Source: CAYGBM01 sp964348225
GTDB lineage: Bacteria > Patescibacteriota > Minisyncoccia > Minisyncoccales > CG1-02-41-26
Direction of reading: 5' to 3'
Assembly: GCA_964348225.1 (NCBI GenBank)
Contig: CAYGBM010000036.1
Coordinates: forward strand, 1 to 60,090
Length of the DNA: 60,090 bases
The position numbers and the translations under genes were made by a program. Below the pieces are notes generated by a model. That model was not told the DNA's origin, searched no databases, and worked only from the letters and a program-made list of their open reading frames with translations. Below, in pieces: positions 48,093 through 55,898 of the stretch (positions within the stretch are counted from its first letter, which is position 1; every line of letters begins with the position of its first letter).

Positions 48093-48821
48093 ATGGGTTT
48101 TTTCAAGCAGCTTCCAAGGAAAATTAAATATTTGGAGATTAGCCTTAGGTTGTTGTTGATTCTTTTTCTTGTTATTTTTTGCTATCACCTTTTATCATTT
48201 GACCCTTATGGAATTTGTTTTTATGAGCAAGATGTAACCAAAGTTTTGTCATTACTTTTTGTACTTGCTGCCTTGATTCTTGAATTTATCTCCGTGCATC
48301 TCCAAAAGAAAAATAACCTGCTGGTTAAAAAATCAATAAAGAGATTCTTTAGGTTTTTGTTGATAGTTCTCGTAATAGCCGTGGGTCTACTTGTTTTTGT
48401 TTCTTTCCCATGTTGTACCACTGGAAGAGCAAAAGACTCAAGAATTGTTTCAGCTGTTGGACAGATGAGAGTGGTGATGACCTATATTGGTAGCCAAGAG
48501 GGTAGTTACGATAATGTCAATTGTTCTAATTCAGAGATGAAGCCGCTTTGTAAAGAGGTTGATAATAATTACAGAGCTAAGATTCCTATGCTGAACATCT
48601 GTAGGGCAAGCAAAAAGATTCTGGATGGAAAGGAACCCGTGATTGTTCGTGCTCCTTTGACAAATTCCCAAGTAGCTTGTATCTATTCACCATTAAATAG
48701 CGGAGGATATTATTGTGCTGATAGCGAAGGTTATGCAGGCGCTACCACCACTGATCCGAGTAAGGCTGGTTGCTCGCTTGAAGGAGGAGCAAGATGCCCA
48801 GCAGGCCTTGTGAATCCGTAA
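48093..48821 (+). CDS. Three-span membrane protein with pilin-like C-terminal head
   Basis: 242 residues. Three hydrophobic spans (about 18-38, 48-68, 87-107) precede an exported domain: SRIVSAVGQMRVVMTYIGSQ, then paired Cys (NCSNSEMKPLC), ACIYSPLNSGGYYCADSEGYAGATTTDPSKAGC. That C-terminal pattern, helix then YCADS-GYAG-TTDP, is what I know from heads of CPR type IV pilins, but here no prepilin cleavage signal exists and the head is joined to a multi-span membrane region. Function unknown; perhaps a membrane-fixed pilus partner. Confidence 0.65.
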   Translation: MGFFKQLPRKIKYLEISLRLLLILFLVIFCYHLLSFDPYGICFYEQDVTKVLSLLFVLAALILEFISVHLQKKNNLLVKKSIKRFFRFLLIVLVIAVGLLVFVSFPCCTTGRAKDSRIVSAVGQMRVVMTYIGSQEGSYDNVNCSNSEMKPLCKEVDNNYRAKIPMLNICRASKKILDGKEPVIVRAPLTNSQVACIYSPLNSGGYYCADSEGYAGATTTDPSKAGCSLEGGARCPAGLVNP

Positions 48822-48826
48822 TAATT

Positions 48827-49357
48827 ATGGAAATAAAAGATAGAGAATTACATAGGGTTGTGGTAACAGCCATTGTTGTTGCACCCCCACAGCAAAATTT
48901 TGGTAGTGGAAGTAAAGCTGCTAAATATTTGATTGTGCAAAGGAACAAGAACAAGAAAGCCTGGCCTGGAATGTGGACAGTGCCGGGCGGTGGTATGGAG
49001 GTTGATGATTATATTAATACTGAGAAAACAAATACTGATTGCTGGTATTTTGCTGTTGAGAAAACTTTGAAAAGAGAAATAAAAGAGGAAGTGGGCTTAG
49101 ATGTTGGCAGAGCAAAATATCTTTTGGATATAGCTTTTATAAGACCTGATGGCATACCTGTTATTACATTGAGCTTTTATTGTAATTGGAAGTCGGGTGA
49201 GGTAAAATTAAATGAGGAAAATATTGATTATAAATGGGTGAGCTTTGAAGAGGCGAAAAATTATGAGCTGGTGCCTGGGCTTTTAGGCGAGATAGAAATG
49301 GTTGGCAGAATCTTAAAGGGCGAGGACCCTGACAGGGTTAATTACAAAAATATCTAA
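48827..49357 (+). CDS. Nudix hydrolase
   Basis: 176 residues from MEIKDRELHRVVVTA. The Nudix box is recognisable as GGGMEVDD ... REIKEEVGLDV, with about 20 residues inserted between the leading Gly and the REXXEE part (YINTEKTNTDCWYF), so the loop is longer than in the standard motif. WPGMWTVPGGG precedes it. Would hydrolyse a nucleotide diphosphate derivative. The start lies 5 bases after the preceding stop. Confidence 0.88.
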   Translation: MEIKDRELHRVVVTAIVVAPPQQNFGSGSKAAKYLIVQRNKNKKAWPGMWTVPGGGMEVDDYINTEKTNTDCWYFAVEKTLKREIKEEVGLDVGRAKYLLDIAFIRPDGIPVITLSFYCNWKSGEVKLNEENIDYKWVSFEEAKNYELVPGLLGEIEMVGRILKGEDPDRVNYKNI

Positions 49358-49369
49358 AAATTTATAATT

Positions 49370-49489
49370 GTGTCGGAATTCTAATGAATTCCGACACAAC
49401 AGGGGTGGGTCGGAGGGGAAGAATTCCCCTCCGTGTAGGAAAACAGGCTTTTACCGAAGGTAAAAACGTTAGAAACCGAGGGTTTCTAA
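49370..49489 (+). repeat. Array of four perfect hairpins between nudix and mscS genes
   Basis: In order: GTGTCGGAATTC/GAATTCCGACAC with TAAT loop (49370-49397); CGGAGGGGAA/TTCCCCTCCG with GAA loop (49411-49433); TTTTACC/GGTAAAA with GAA loop (49449-49465); TTAGAAACC/GGTTTCTAA with GAG loop (49469-49489). The last ends 7 bases before the mscS ATG. Confidence 0.9.
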
Positions 49490-49496
49490 AAATATT

Positions 49497-50096
49497 ATGT
49501 CAGGAATCTTTAGCTTGGAAAAATTAACTACCTGGATTTTAACTGACGGGTTAAGAGTAATTGGCATTCTGCTGGCTGCTTGGGTGGCAACCCGAGTTTT
49601 GAAGATAGTGCTTTCCAGGGTGGTAAGGCGGGCTTTGCAAAAAGGGCTTGATGGGCTCCGAGCCAAGAAGGTGGCAGTGGAGTTAGATGAAGACAGATTA
49701 AAGACATTAGAAAGGGTTTTTAGGTCTATTCTAAAAACCCTTATCTGGGTTTTTGCTATAGTTACGGTTTTACCTGAGTTTGGTGTTAATATTGGTCCGC
49801 TTTTGGCAGGGCTTGGGTTTGCAGGATTGGCTTTGGGTTTTGGAGCTAGAACTCTGATTCAAGATTATATCTCAGGGCTTTTTATTCTTATTGAAGATCA
49901 ATACAGGGTAGGGGAAGAGGTGGAACTAGCTGGGGTTAAAGGAACGGTTAAGAGCCTTAATCTAAGAAGGACAATGATTGAAGACGGAAACAAGAATTTA
50001 AACTTTATTCCCAACAATCAGATTAAGAAAGCTACTAATTTTTCAAGAAAAATCAAGCAAAAAAAAGCAGTAAGAGCAAAAGGTAGAAAAAAGTAA
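49497..50096 (+). CDS. Small-conductance mechanosensitive channel (MscS), short form
   Basis: 199 residues. Membrane spans at about 15-35, 80-98 and the pore helix with the Gly/Ala pattern GPLLAGLGFAGLALGFGARTLIQDYISGLFIL, then the beta domain start QYRVGEEVELAGVKGTVKSLNLRRT. The large C-terminal alpha/beta vestibule is missing, and the protein ends in a Lys/Arg-rich tail (KQKKAVRAKGRKK). Opens under membrane tension to relieve osmotic shock. Confidence 0.9.
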   Translation: MSGIFSLEKLTTWILTDGLRVIGILLAAWVATRVLKIVLSRVVRRALQKGLDGLRAKKVAVELDEDRLKTLERVFRSILKTLIWVFAIVTVLPEFGVNIGPLLAGLGFAGLALGFGARTLIQDYISGLFILIEDQYRVGEEVELAGVKGTVKSLNLRRTMIEDGNKNLNFIPNNQIKKATNFSRKIKQKKAVRAKGRKK

Positions 50097-50124
50097 CTTT
50101 TTACTCTAACTGTGTAATTCCGCT

Positions 50125-50146
50125 GCCCGCATTATCTCTTGCGGGC
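50125..50146. terminator. Hairpin between converging mscS and glycosyltransferase genes
   Basis: GCCCGCA/TGCGGGC around an 8-base loop that contains the glycosyltransferase stop codon (50132-50134). Lies where the two transcription units converge; no long T-run on either side. Confidence 0.5.
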
Positions 50147-51181
50147 TATTAGTTTATAATAGAGCTTTTCGTATTCATCCACCATTGTTTCTTTAGTGAA
50201 TTTTTGCTCAACCCATTTTCGGCAATCTTCCCTTTTGATTTGGTTAATTTTTTTCAAAGCCTGAACAGCTCCTGTGGCATTTTTTACTATAAAACCTGTT
50301 TTGCCGTGAGCAATTACTTCCGGCACAGAACCTCGTTTGAAGGCAATCACCGGCGTGCCGCAAGCCATTGATTCTACCATAACCAAACCAAACGGCTCTT
50401 CCCAGTCAATAGGATATAAACAGGCTTTGGCTTCTCGGTAGAATTTGTTTAGTGCTTTTTGGCTTAACTCACCCACATACTTTATTTTTGAACCCAAAAG
50501 AGGCTTTATTCTTTCTTTAAAATATTCTTTATGTTGAGCCTGGATTTGACCAGCCAGCAGTAATTTTACTCCTGCCCTTTTAGCGATTTTAATGGCGGTT
50601 TCAGGTCCCTTAGCTGGGCAGACTCTGGCAATCCAAATAAAGTGGTCTCTGGGCTTGGGGTTGAAGCGGAAAGGAGCTAAATCAATGCCGTTGTAGATTA
50701 CCCAGCTGTTTTTGAATTTTAGAGGGGCGTTTTTCATCTCAGACTTTGAGATGAAAACAAGGTTTAAATCATTTCTATAAAAATTAAAAACCTGCCATCT
50801 CCGGTGAGGGGCTTTGGGGATATTATGCATTGTGTGCACCACAACAGGCTTTTTACAGATGCGCTGGAAATAAGCGCCCATTATGCCCCAGTGGCAATGG
50901 ATAATATCGAATTCCTCGGCTCTTTCAAAAGCCATTGAATGGACAAGGTTGTTCCACCAGTAAGCGCCCCACTTAGCCCCCATCGCGATTACCCCTTTCT
51001 TTACTGGGGCTACTAACTTTGCTTTGGTTTTTGAATCACCAGGGGCAAACAGAGTAACCTTATGACCTTTTTCAGTGAGTCTTTCCGTTAAAAAAGAAAT
51101 AATCCTCTCACTACCCCCATACTTTTTTGGAGGTATAGGAAACCAAAGAGGAGCGGCTTGAGCTATTCTTAATTTACGCAT
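50132..51181 (-). CDS. GT4 glycosyltransferase
   Basis: 349 residues, GT-B fold. N-terminal part begins IAQAAPLWFPIPPKKYGGSERII; the nucleotide-sugar site is in YPIDWEEPFGLVMVESMACG with the EX7E pattern, then TPVIAFKRGSVPEVI. Close in sequence to the products of 52168-53217 and 53290-54381, so these three arose by duplication. Last gene of a minus-strand glycan cluster. Confidence 0.93.
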   Translation of the reverse strand: MRKLRIAQAAPLWFPIPPKKYGGSERIISFLTERLTEKGHKVTLFAPGDSKTKAKLVAPVKKGVIAMGAKWGAYWWNNLVHSMAFERAEEFDIIHCHWGIMGAYFQRICKKPVVVHTMHNIPKAPHRRWQVFNFYRNDLNLVFISKSEMKNAPLKFKNSWVIYNGIDLAPFRFNPKPRDHFIWIARVCPAKGPETAIKIAKRAGVKLLLAGQIQAQHKEYFKERIKPLLGSKIKYVGELSQKALNKFYREAKACLYPIDWEEPFGLVMVESMACGTPVIAFKRGSVPEVIAHGKTGFIVKNATGAVQALKKINQIKREDCRKWVEQKFTKETMVDEYEKLYYKLIARKR

Positions 51182-51185
51182 AATT

Positions 51186-52166
51186 TTAGATATTAATTAA
51201 TGTTTCAAAACCTTTTATTGCCCTTTTTATTGTTTGTTTAAGTATCTTTTTAAATTTATTTTCTTTTGAGGTTGTTAAAACATTACCTGCTAGTTCACCT
51301 AGAGCCTCCACAACAATTATTAGCCTGAAGGCTTCTTTAAAATCTTGCCTTTCTTTTTGGGTTAATTTGGAAAGGAAATATAGAATGAGGGATTTTCGCC
51401 ACCGCCTGTATTTATATGTTTGTATCCAAGTTCTGGCAATGTCAGCTGCTTTGTTGTCAATTCTGGCTAATTCCCAATCAGTAAGATAGACATTGCCCAA
51501 GCTTACAAAGAAGTTTGCCAAGGTTGCATCTCCGTGAGCTAAAACAAGATTGTCCTTTTTCAAATATTTTTTTTGACTTTCAAAAAACTGGTTAATGCCT
51601 TTTACGTCAACCATTTTTTCTTTTTTCCTGGACTTCAGTATATTTTCAAATTTTTTGATAATTTGCAAATAGTTACTGCTCTTCCTTTCTTTCAAGCCCA
51701 TATCTGAAAATTTATCTTTATATTTTTTGTAAGTTATTTTTTGCAGCGTCAGCAAGTTGTCAATTGCTTTTTCTCTAACCTCTTTTCTCAAGCCGTTTTT
51801 GTAGATTCTGAAATGATGACCAATGATTCTTCCCGGTAGATATTGACGTAAAAACCAACAGGGATACTCCTCTGTATTTGATTTAATGAAAAGGGGTATG
51901 TTTAGCCTCTTGTGTTTTTGGGAAAAGGGCGCTAAAAAATTGGTTACTGCTATTTCTTTTTTTAACAATTGACTATCTTGCCCTTCCCTGCTTATTAATA
52001 TTTTAAAAAAAACCACTTGGTTATCTGAGGTTAAACAGGGGCTTGAATAGAATCTCTTGTCTTTCTTTTTAAAATTAGATAGACGTAGTTTTGGCTTCAG
52101 TTTGAGCTCTTTTAATTTTTTCTCAACTATTCTGTCTATGTTTTTAATAAATTTTTTCAATGGCAT
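51186..52166 (-). CDS. Aminoglycoside-phosphotransferase-like kinase
   Basis: 326 residues with the APH-fold catalytic loop LAHGDATLANFFVS and the metal motif YLTDWELARID; the N-terminal lobe has VVFFKILI with the likely ATP Lys. Members act on sugars, choline or other small hydroxyl compounds; inside a glycosyltransferase cluster, a sugar or lipid-carrier substrate is likelier than an antibiotic. 1 base from the downstream end of the next glycosyltransferase gene, so co-expressed. Confidence 0.85.
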   Translation of the reverse strand: MPLKKFIKNIDRIVEKKLKELKLKPKLRLSNFKKKDKRFYSSPCLTSDNQVVFFKILISREGQDSQLLKKEIAVTNFLAPFSQKHKRLNIPLFIKSNTEEYPCWFLRQYLPGRIIGHHFRIYKNGLRKEVREKAIDNLLTLQKITYKKYKDKFSDMGLKERKSSNYLQIIKKFENILKSRKKEKMVDVKGINQFFESQKKYLKKDNLVLAHGDATLANFFVSLGNVYLTDWELARIDNKAADIARTWIQTYKYRRWRKSLILYFLSKLTQKERQDFKEAFRLIIVVEALGELAGNVLTTSKENKFKKILKQTIKRAIKGFETLINI

Positions 52167-52167
52167 A

Positions 52168-53217
52168 TCATCTCTTTACGGCTTTAAAATGAACTTTTTC
52201 GTATTCATCAATCATTCTTTCAACAGAGAAATTTTTCCTTGCCCATTCTCGGCAGTCTTCTCTTTTGATTTGGTCAATATTCTTCATGGCTTGAGCCATC
52301 TCTCTTACGTTTTTAACGATAAAACCAGTTTTGCCTGGTTTGATTACTTCACGTACCGATCCTTTATCAAAAGCAATCACTGGACTGCCGCAAGCCATGC
52401 TTTCTATCATTACCAAGCCAAACGGCTCCTCCCAGTTTATGGGAAACAAAAGAGCTTTTGAAGAAGCATAGAGCTGCTTTATTTTCGCAAAAGGCACTTC
52501 ACCCACATATCTAATATTTCCCTTAAGGCGGTGTTTAATTTTTTCTTTAAAATAACGTTTATCATTTATTTTACCAGCGATGATTAGCTTTTCCTTAGCT
52601 AAATTGGCAGCCAATATGGCATCCAACGGATTTTTTCCCTCTCTGAGTTTGCCAGAAAAAAGAAAGTAGTTCTTTGGTTCTTTACGAAAAGGGAATTTTT
52701 TGAGGTCAATGCCATTATAAATCGTTGTTGAGTAATGAAGATTAGGGAAGGGCTTTCTTTGATTGTTGGAAATTGTAATCAAGCGGGATTTAAAGTGTTT
52801 ATAAACCCAAACCATTTCTTTATACAAAGGCAAATGCAAAACATGATAAACCCTAACTCCCATTTCTTTTTCCAAACCAGCAAAAACCCCTCCGTTAACC
52901 GTATGATTAAAAACCACAGCAATCTCTTTTTTTCTTTTTAGCGCTTCTTGCTTCATTCTTATTAAAACACTCAGTTCTATCCTTAGCCTTCTCGAGGCTT
53001 CAGCCTCTGAGGTAATCTTATATGCTGCAATGGGCTTGTCGCAAACCTCCACTAATTCAGCTGATGTTTTAGTACCCTTTGGTGCAAAAAGCAAAACCTT
53101 GTAGCCTTTTTTTATCAAGCCTTCAACCAGGTAATAAACCATCCATTCAATTCCCCCTTGTTTTGGAGGAGGTATAGGCAGGCCCAAGGGTCCTAAGATA
53201 GCAATTTTTTTAGCCAT
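52168..53217 (-). CDS. GT4 glycosyltransferase
   Basis: 349 residues, GT-B fold: start KIAILGPLGLPIPPPKQGGIEWMVY, acceptor region, and FPINWEEPFGLVMIESMACGSPVIAFDKGSVREVIKPGKTGF. Paralogue of the products at 50132 and 53290. Codes for a cytoplasmic or membrane-peripheral enzyme adding sugars to a surface glycan. Confidence 0.93.
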   Translation of the reverse strand: MAKKIAILGPLGLPIPPPKQGGIEWMVYYLVEGLIKKGYKVLLFAPKGTKTSAELVEVCDKPIAAYKITSEAEASRRLRIELSVLIRMKQEALKRKKEIAVVFNHTVNGGVFAGLEKEMGVRVYHVLHLPLYKEMVWVYKHFKSRLITISNNQRKPFPNLHYSTTIYNGIDLKKFPFRKEPKNYFLFSGKLREGKNPLDAILAANLAKEKLIIAGKINDKRYFKEKIKHRLKGNIRYVGEVPFAKIKQLYASSKALLFPINWEEPFGLVMIESMACGSPVIAFDKGSVREVIKPGKTGFIVKNVREMAQAMKNIDQIKREDCREWARKNFSVERMIDEYEKVHFKAVKR

Positions 53218-53253
53218 TTTTATCGTTCTTTTTTATTTTTCTTTTATTTTGCT

Positions 53254-53291
53254 GATAACATAATTCTGACGATCGCTATAATTATGTTATC
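53254..53291. repeat. Inverted repeat at the end of a glycosyltransferase gene
   Basis: GATAACATAAT (53254-53264) and ATTATGTTATC (53281-53291) form a perfect 11-bp stem; the right arm overlaps the stop codon of the 53290-54381 gene. Confidence 0.8.
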
Positions 53292-54381
53292 ACCGTTTGA
53301 TAATTTCTTTGTAGGCTTTTTCGTAGTTGTCTACCATTTTCTCAAGAGAAAAGTTTTTCTCAATATGTTTTCTGCAATCCTCGGGATGAATCTTATCAAT
53401 ATCCTTCAAGGCTTTTTTTAATCCAGTTAAACCCTCTTTTGCTTTTACCACAAAGCCGGTTTTGCCGTGTTTGATTACTTCTGGCACCGAGCCCCTGGCA
53501 AATCCAATCACCGGCGTGCCGCAGCTCATAGCCTCAACCATTACCAAGCCAAACGGCTCTTCCCAATTAATAGGGAAGAGCACAGCCTTGGCTTTTTGCA
53601 TCAGTTTGACTATTTGTTTTTTTGCTAAGGGTTGTTCAGCTGAGATAGGGCAGATCCACCTGATTTTTCTTGAGAGATAGGGTTTAACATCTTTATTGAA
53701 AAATTCAATGTCTTCAACATTCCCCACCAATAAAAGCCTCTCTCTGGTCGCCCTTGCCAACCTAATTGCCCATCTCACCCCTTTTGTGTCCATAAACTTG
53801 CCTTTTTTATCTTTGGCCCTGCCTAGTCTACCAACCCAAAGCAGGTAATTTTCTTTTTTTGGGCAATACTCATATAAATTAATATCAACGCCATTATAAA
53901 TTACTTTATAAACCTTGGTTTTTTTTGCTAACTTAGCAGCTGATTTTGAAATGCAGATAAGATGGTTTTTTTTAAACAAAGAAAGAACCTCGTCGGTTTC
54001 TTTATTCATTGTCGCATCCAAGGTAGTAAGCAGAGGAGTTTTAAATCTCTCAGCTGCAAACAAGTTAAAAAACTCGGGTCTTGCGCGATTGTGAACGATA
54101 TCATAATCATCGGCTATCCTTTCTGCCATTTTTGCTTGTTTGGTTAAAAAAGCGGTTCTAGCAACAAACTCGTTTTCAAAAGGACCCATCTCAATAAATC
54201 CTCTTGGGATAACCGGAATAATCTTAGCTCTTTTAACCTTGCTGTCGCCAGTTCCCAAGAGGCTCACTTGATGTCCTTTTTTAATCAAGCCGACAGCCAA
54301 ATCAAAAACCAGCCGAGGCCTGGCCGCTGTAATTTTATTATCAACTCGTCTTTTCAACGGCGCCAAAATTAGAACCTTCAT
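53290..54381 (-). CDS. GT4 glycosyltransferase
   Basis: 363 residues. Begins KVLILAPLKRRVDNKITAARPR; donor site FPINWEEPFGLVMVEAMSCGTPVIGFARGSVPEVIKHGKTGF. Third member of the duplicated set. A Lys/Gly insert (AKDKKGKFMDTKGV) is present near residue 190. The start lies in a spacer of AT-rich hairpins. Confidence 0.93.
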   Translation of the reverse strand: MKVLILAPLKRRVDNKITAARPRLVFDLAVGLIKKGHQVSLLGTGDSKVKRAKIIPVIPRGFIEMGPFENEFVARTAFLTKQAKMAERIADDYDIVHNRARPEFFNLFAAERFKTPLLTTLDATMNKETDEVLSLFKKNHLICISKSAAKLAKKTKVYKVIYNGVDINLYEYCPKKENYLLWVGRLGRAKDKKGKFMDTKGVRWAIRLARATRERLLLVGNVEDIEFFNKDVKPYLSRKIRWICPISAEQPLAKKQIVKLMQKAKAVLFPINWEEPFGLVMVEAMSCGTPVIGFARGSVPEVIKHGKTGFVVKAKEGLTGLKKALKDIDKIHPEDCRKHIEKNFSLEKMVDNYEKAYKEIIKR

Positions 54382-54479
54382 AATATTTTATTATTTTAAC
54401 ATAATAAAATAGAATAAAAAACCGGTTCTTTAACAACCACGTTTTCTCGAGTTATCCACTTAATCACTTAATCACTCAT

Positions 54480-55673
54480 CTATCTCCTGCTGTTTCTGCC
54501 GTTTCTGCCATTGGGGCAGACTTTTTTGTAAAGGCGGTGGAATTTTTTAGTAATTTTTTTCCAGGTAAAGTCTTGCTCCACTGTTTTTCGAGCAGCCTCC
54601 CCCATTTTTTGGCGCAACTCATCTTTTTCCAAAAGTTTGTTGCAGGCTTCAGCAATATTTTTAGAGTTTCTTGGCTTAACAAAAAGCCCGTTGTGGTTGT
54701 GCTTGACCAACAACGGGATGCCGCCTTTTCTGGTTGCTATTACCGGTGTTTTTGAAGCCATAGCTTCAAGTATTGTTAATCCCAGAGGTTCGTCCCAAAC
54801 AGAGGGTGAGATAAAAAGGTCAGCTCGATAGTAAAAGTTAATTAGGTCCTGACCGCTCAAATAGCCTAAAAGGTGAACGTTCTTTAATTGCCTTTGGGCA
54901 ATCAGGCTTTCAAGATAACTTTTTTCAGGTCCTTCGCCAACAAGAAATACCTCCCCCTTAATATCTTTGGCTGCCCTTACTAAATAGCTTACCCCCTTGT
55001 GAGAGATAAGCCGTCCTGTGAACAGAACCACCTTTTTATTTTTTATCTTATATTTTTTATCTAAAGAAGAAGTTTCCAGCTTGGTTGGAAAACGGCCCAT
55101 ATCAATGCCACCAGCAATTATACTGATGTTTTTGGAGTATTGCCTGCCAAAGGTTTGCAAAAGCTTGCTTCTGGTGTGGCCGCTGTTAGCAGTTATTGCT
55201 TTGGCGTGGCGCATTGCATCTTCTGATAGAGAAAGGAATCTTTTGTCTTCTAAGATATGATATAAACAGCTGCCGTGTGAGGTAATGATATACCTGACAT
55301 TTTTTAAAGCCTTAGCATATCTTGCTACCCAACTTATTAAAGAAAGATGGTGGACATGAATTATGTCTGGTTCAAAATTGGCAATAGCCTCAATGGTTGT
55401 GTCCAAAAATGCCTTGTAAACACCTGTGATTTCTCTGGCAGAAAGCTCAGAATATCTTTTAGCTCCTTTAAGTTCAGGGTGCCCTACAAAAACCGGGGTT
55501 TGGGGAGGCTCCACCCGGTACTGCTTGATTTTATCTGCCATAAACCTTCTTTCTTCTGGCGCCACAATACCTATTTTATAGCCCAACTTAACCAGTTCTT
55601 GAACTGTATGACGTAAATACGTTCCAGAGCCTGAGCCCCACAAAGGAAAATCGTATAAAAAGAGGATTTTCAT
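54480..55673 (-). CDS. GT4 glycosyltransferase (divergent member)
   Basis: 397 residues, more distant from the other three: start KILFLYDFPLWGSGSGTYLRHT, FTGRLISHKGVSYLVRAAKDI and SPSVWDEPLGLTILEAMASKTPVIATRKGG. Resembles classical GT4 (PimA/WbaZ-like) enzymes. First gene of the minus-strand glycan cluster. Its C-terminal tail (CPNGRNGRNSRR) comes from a short GTTTCTGCC repeat at the 3' end. Confidence 0.93.
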   Translation of the reverse strand: MKILFLYDFPLWGSGSGTYLRHTVQELVKLGYKIGIVAPEERRFMADKIKQYRVEPPQTPVFVGHPELKGAKRYSELSAREITGVYKAFLDTTIEAIANFEPDIIHVHHLSLISWVARYAKALKNVRYIITSHGSCLYHILEDKRFLSLSEDAMRHAKAITANSGHTRSKLLQTFGRQYSKNISIIAGGIDMGRFPTKLETSSLDKKYKIKNKKVVLFTGRLISHKGVSYLVRAAKDIKGEVFLVGEGPEKSYLESLIAQRQLKNVHLLGYLSGQDLINFYYRADLFISPSVWDEPLGLTILEAMASKTPVIATRKGGIPLLVKHNHNGLFVKPRNSKNIAEACNKLLEKDELRQKMGEAARKTVEQDFTWKKITKKFHRLYKKVCPNGRNGRNSRR

Positions 55674-55849
55674 ACTCTCTGATTTTTAGCCTCTAAAAAA
55701 TAGCCCACCAGCTTCAGCATAGCGACTATTTTGTCAATAAGATATATTCATTGTACCCCCAGATAAACCCGAATGTCAACCCTTCACACCCTTTGCCATC
55801 ACACTTTACTAGAATAGTCAACCCTTTCTTTCCCTTGTTTTTGCCTTTC

Positions 55850-55878
55850 TTGTTTTCCGGTTTTGGGTGTGTTAATAT
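55850..55878 (+). promoter_or_regulatory. Promoter of dnaG-rpoD
   Basis: TTGTTT (55850-55855), 17-bp spacer, TAATAT (55873-55878). Predicted leader of about 14 bases with no Shine-Dalgarno. The rest of the 225-bp spacer between the divergent glycan cluster and dnaG holds no gene that I can see. Confidence 0.6.
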
Positions 55879-55898
55879 AAAGGCGTGAAATTAGAAGT

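Noticed and set aside
51186..52166. Antibiotic resistance function for the APH-like kinase
   Set aside because: The fold serves many substrates and the gene sits within a glycosyltransferase operon.
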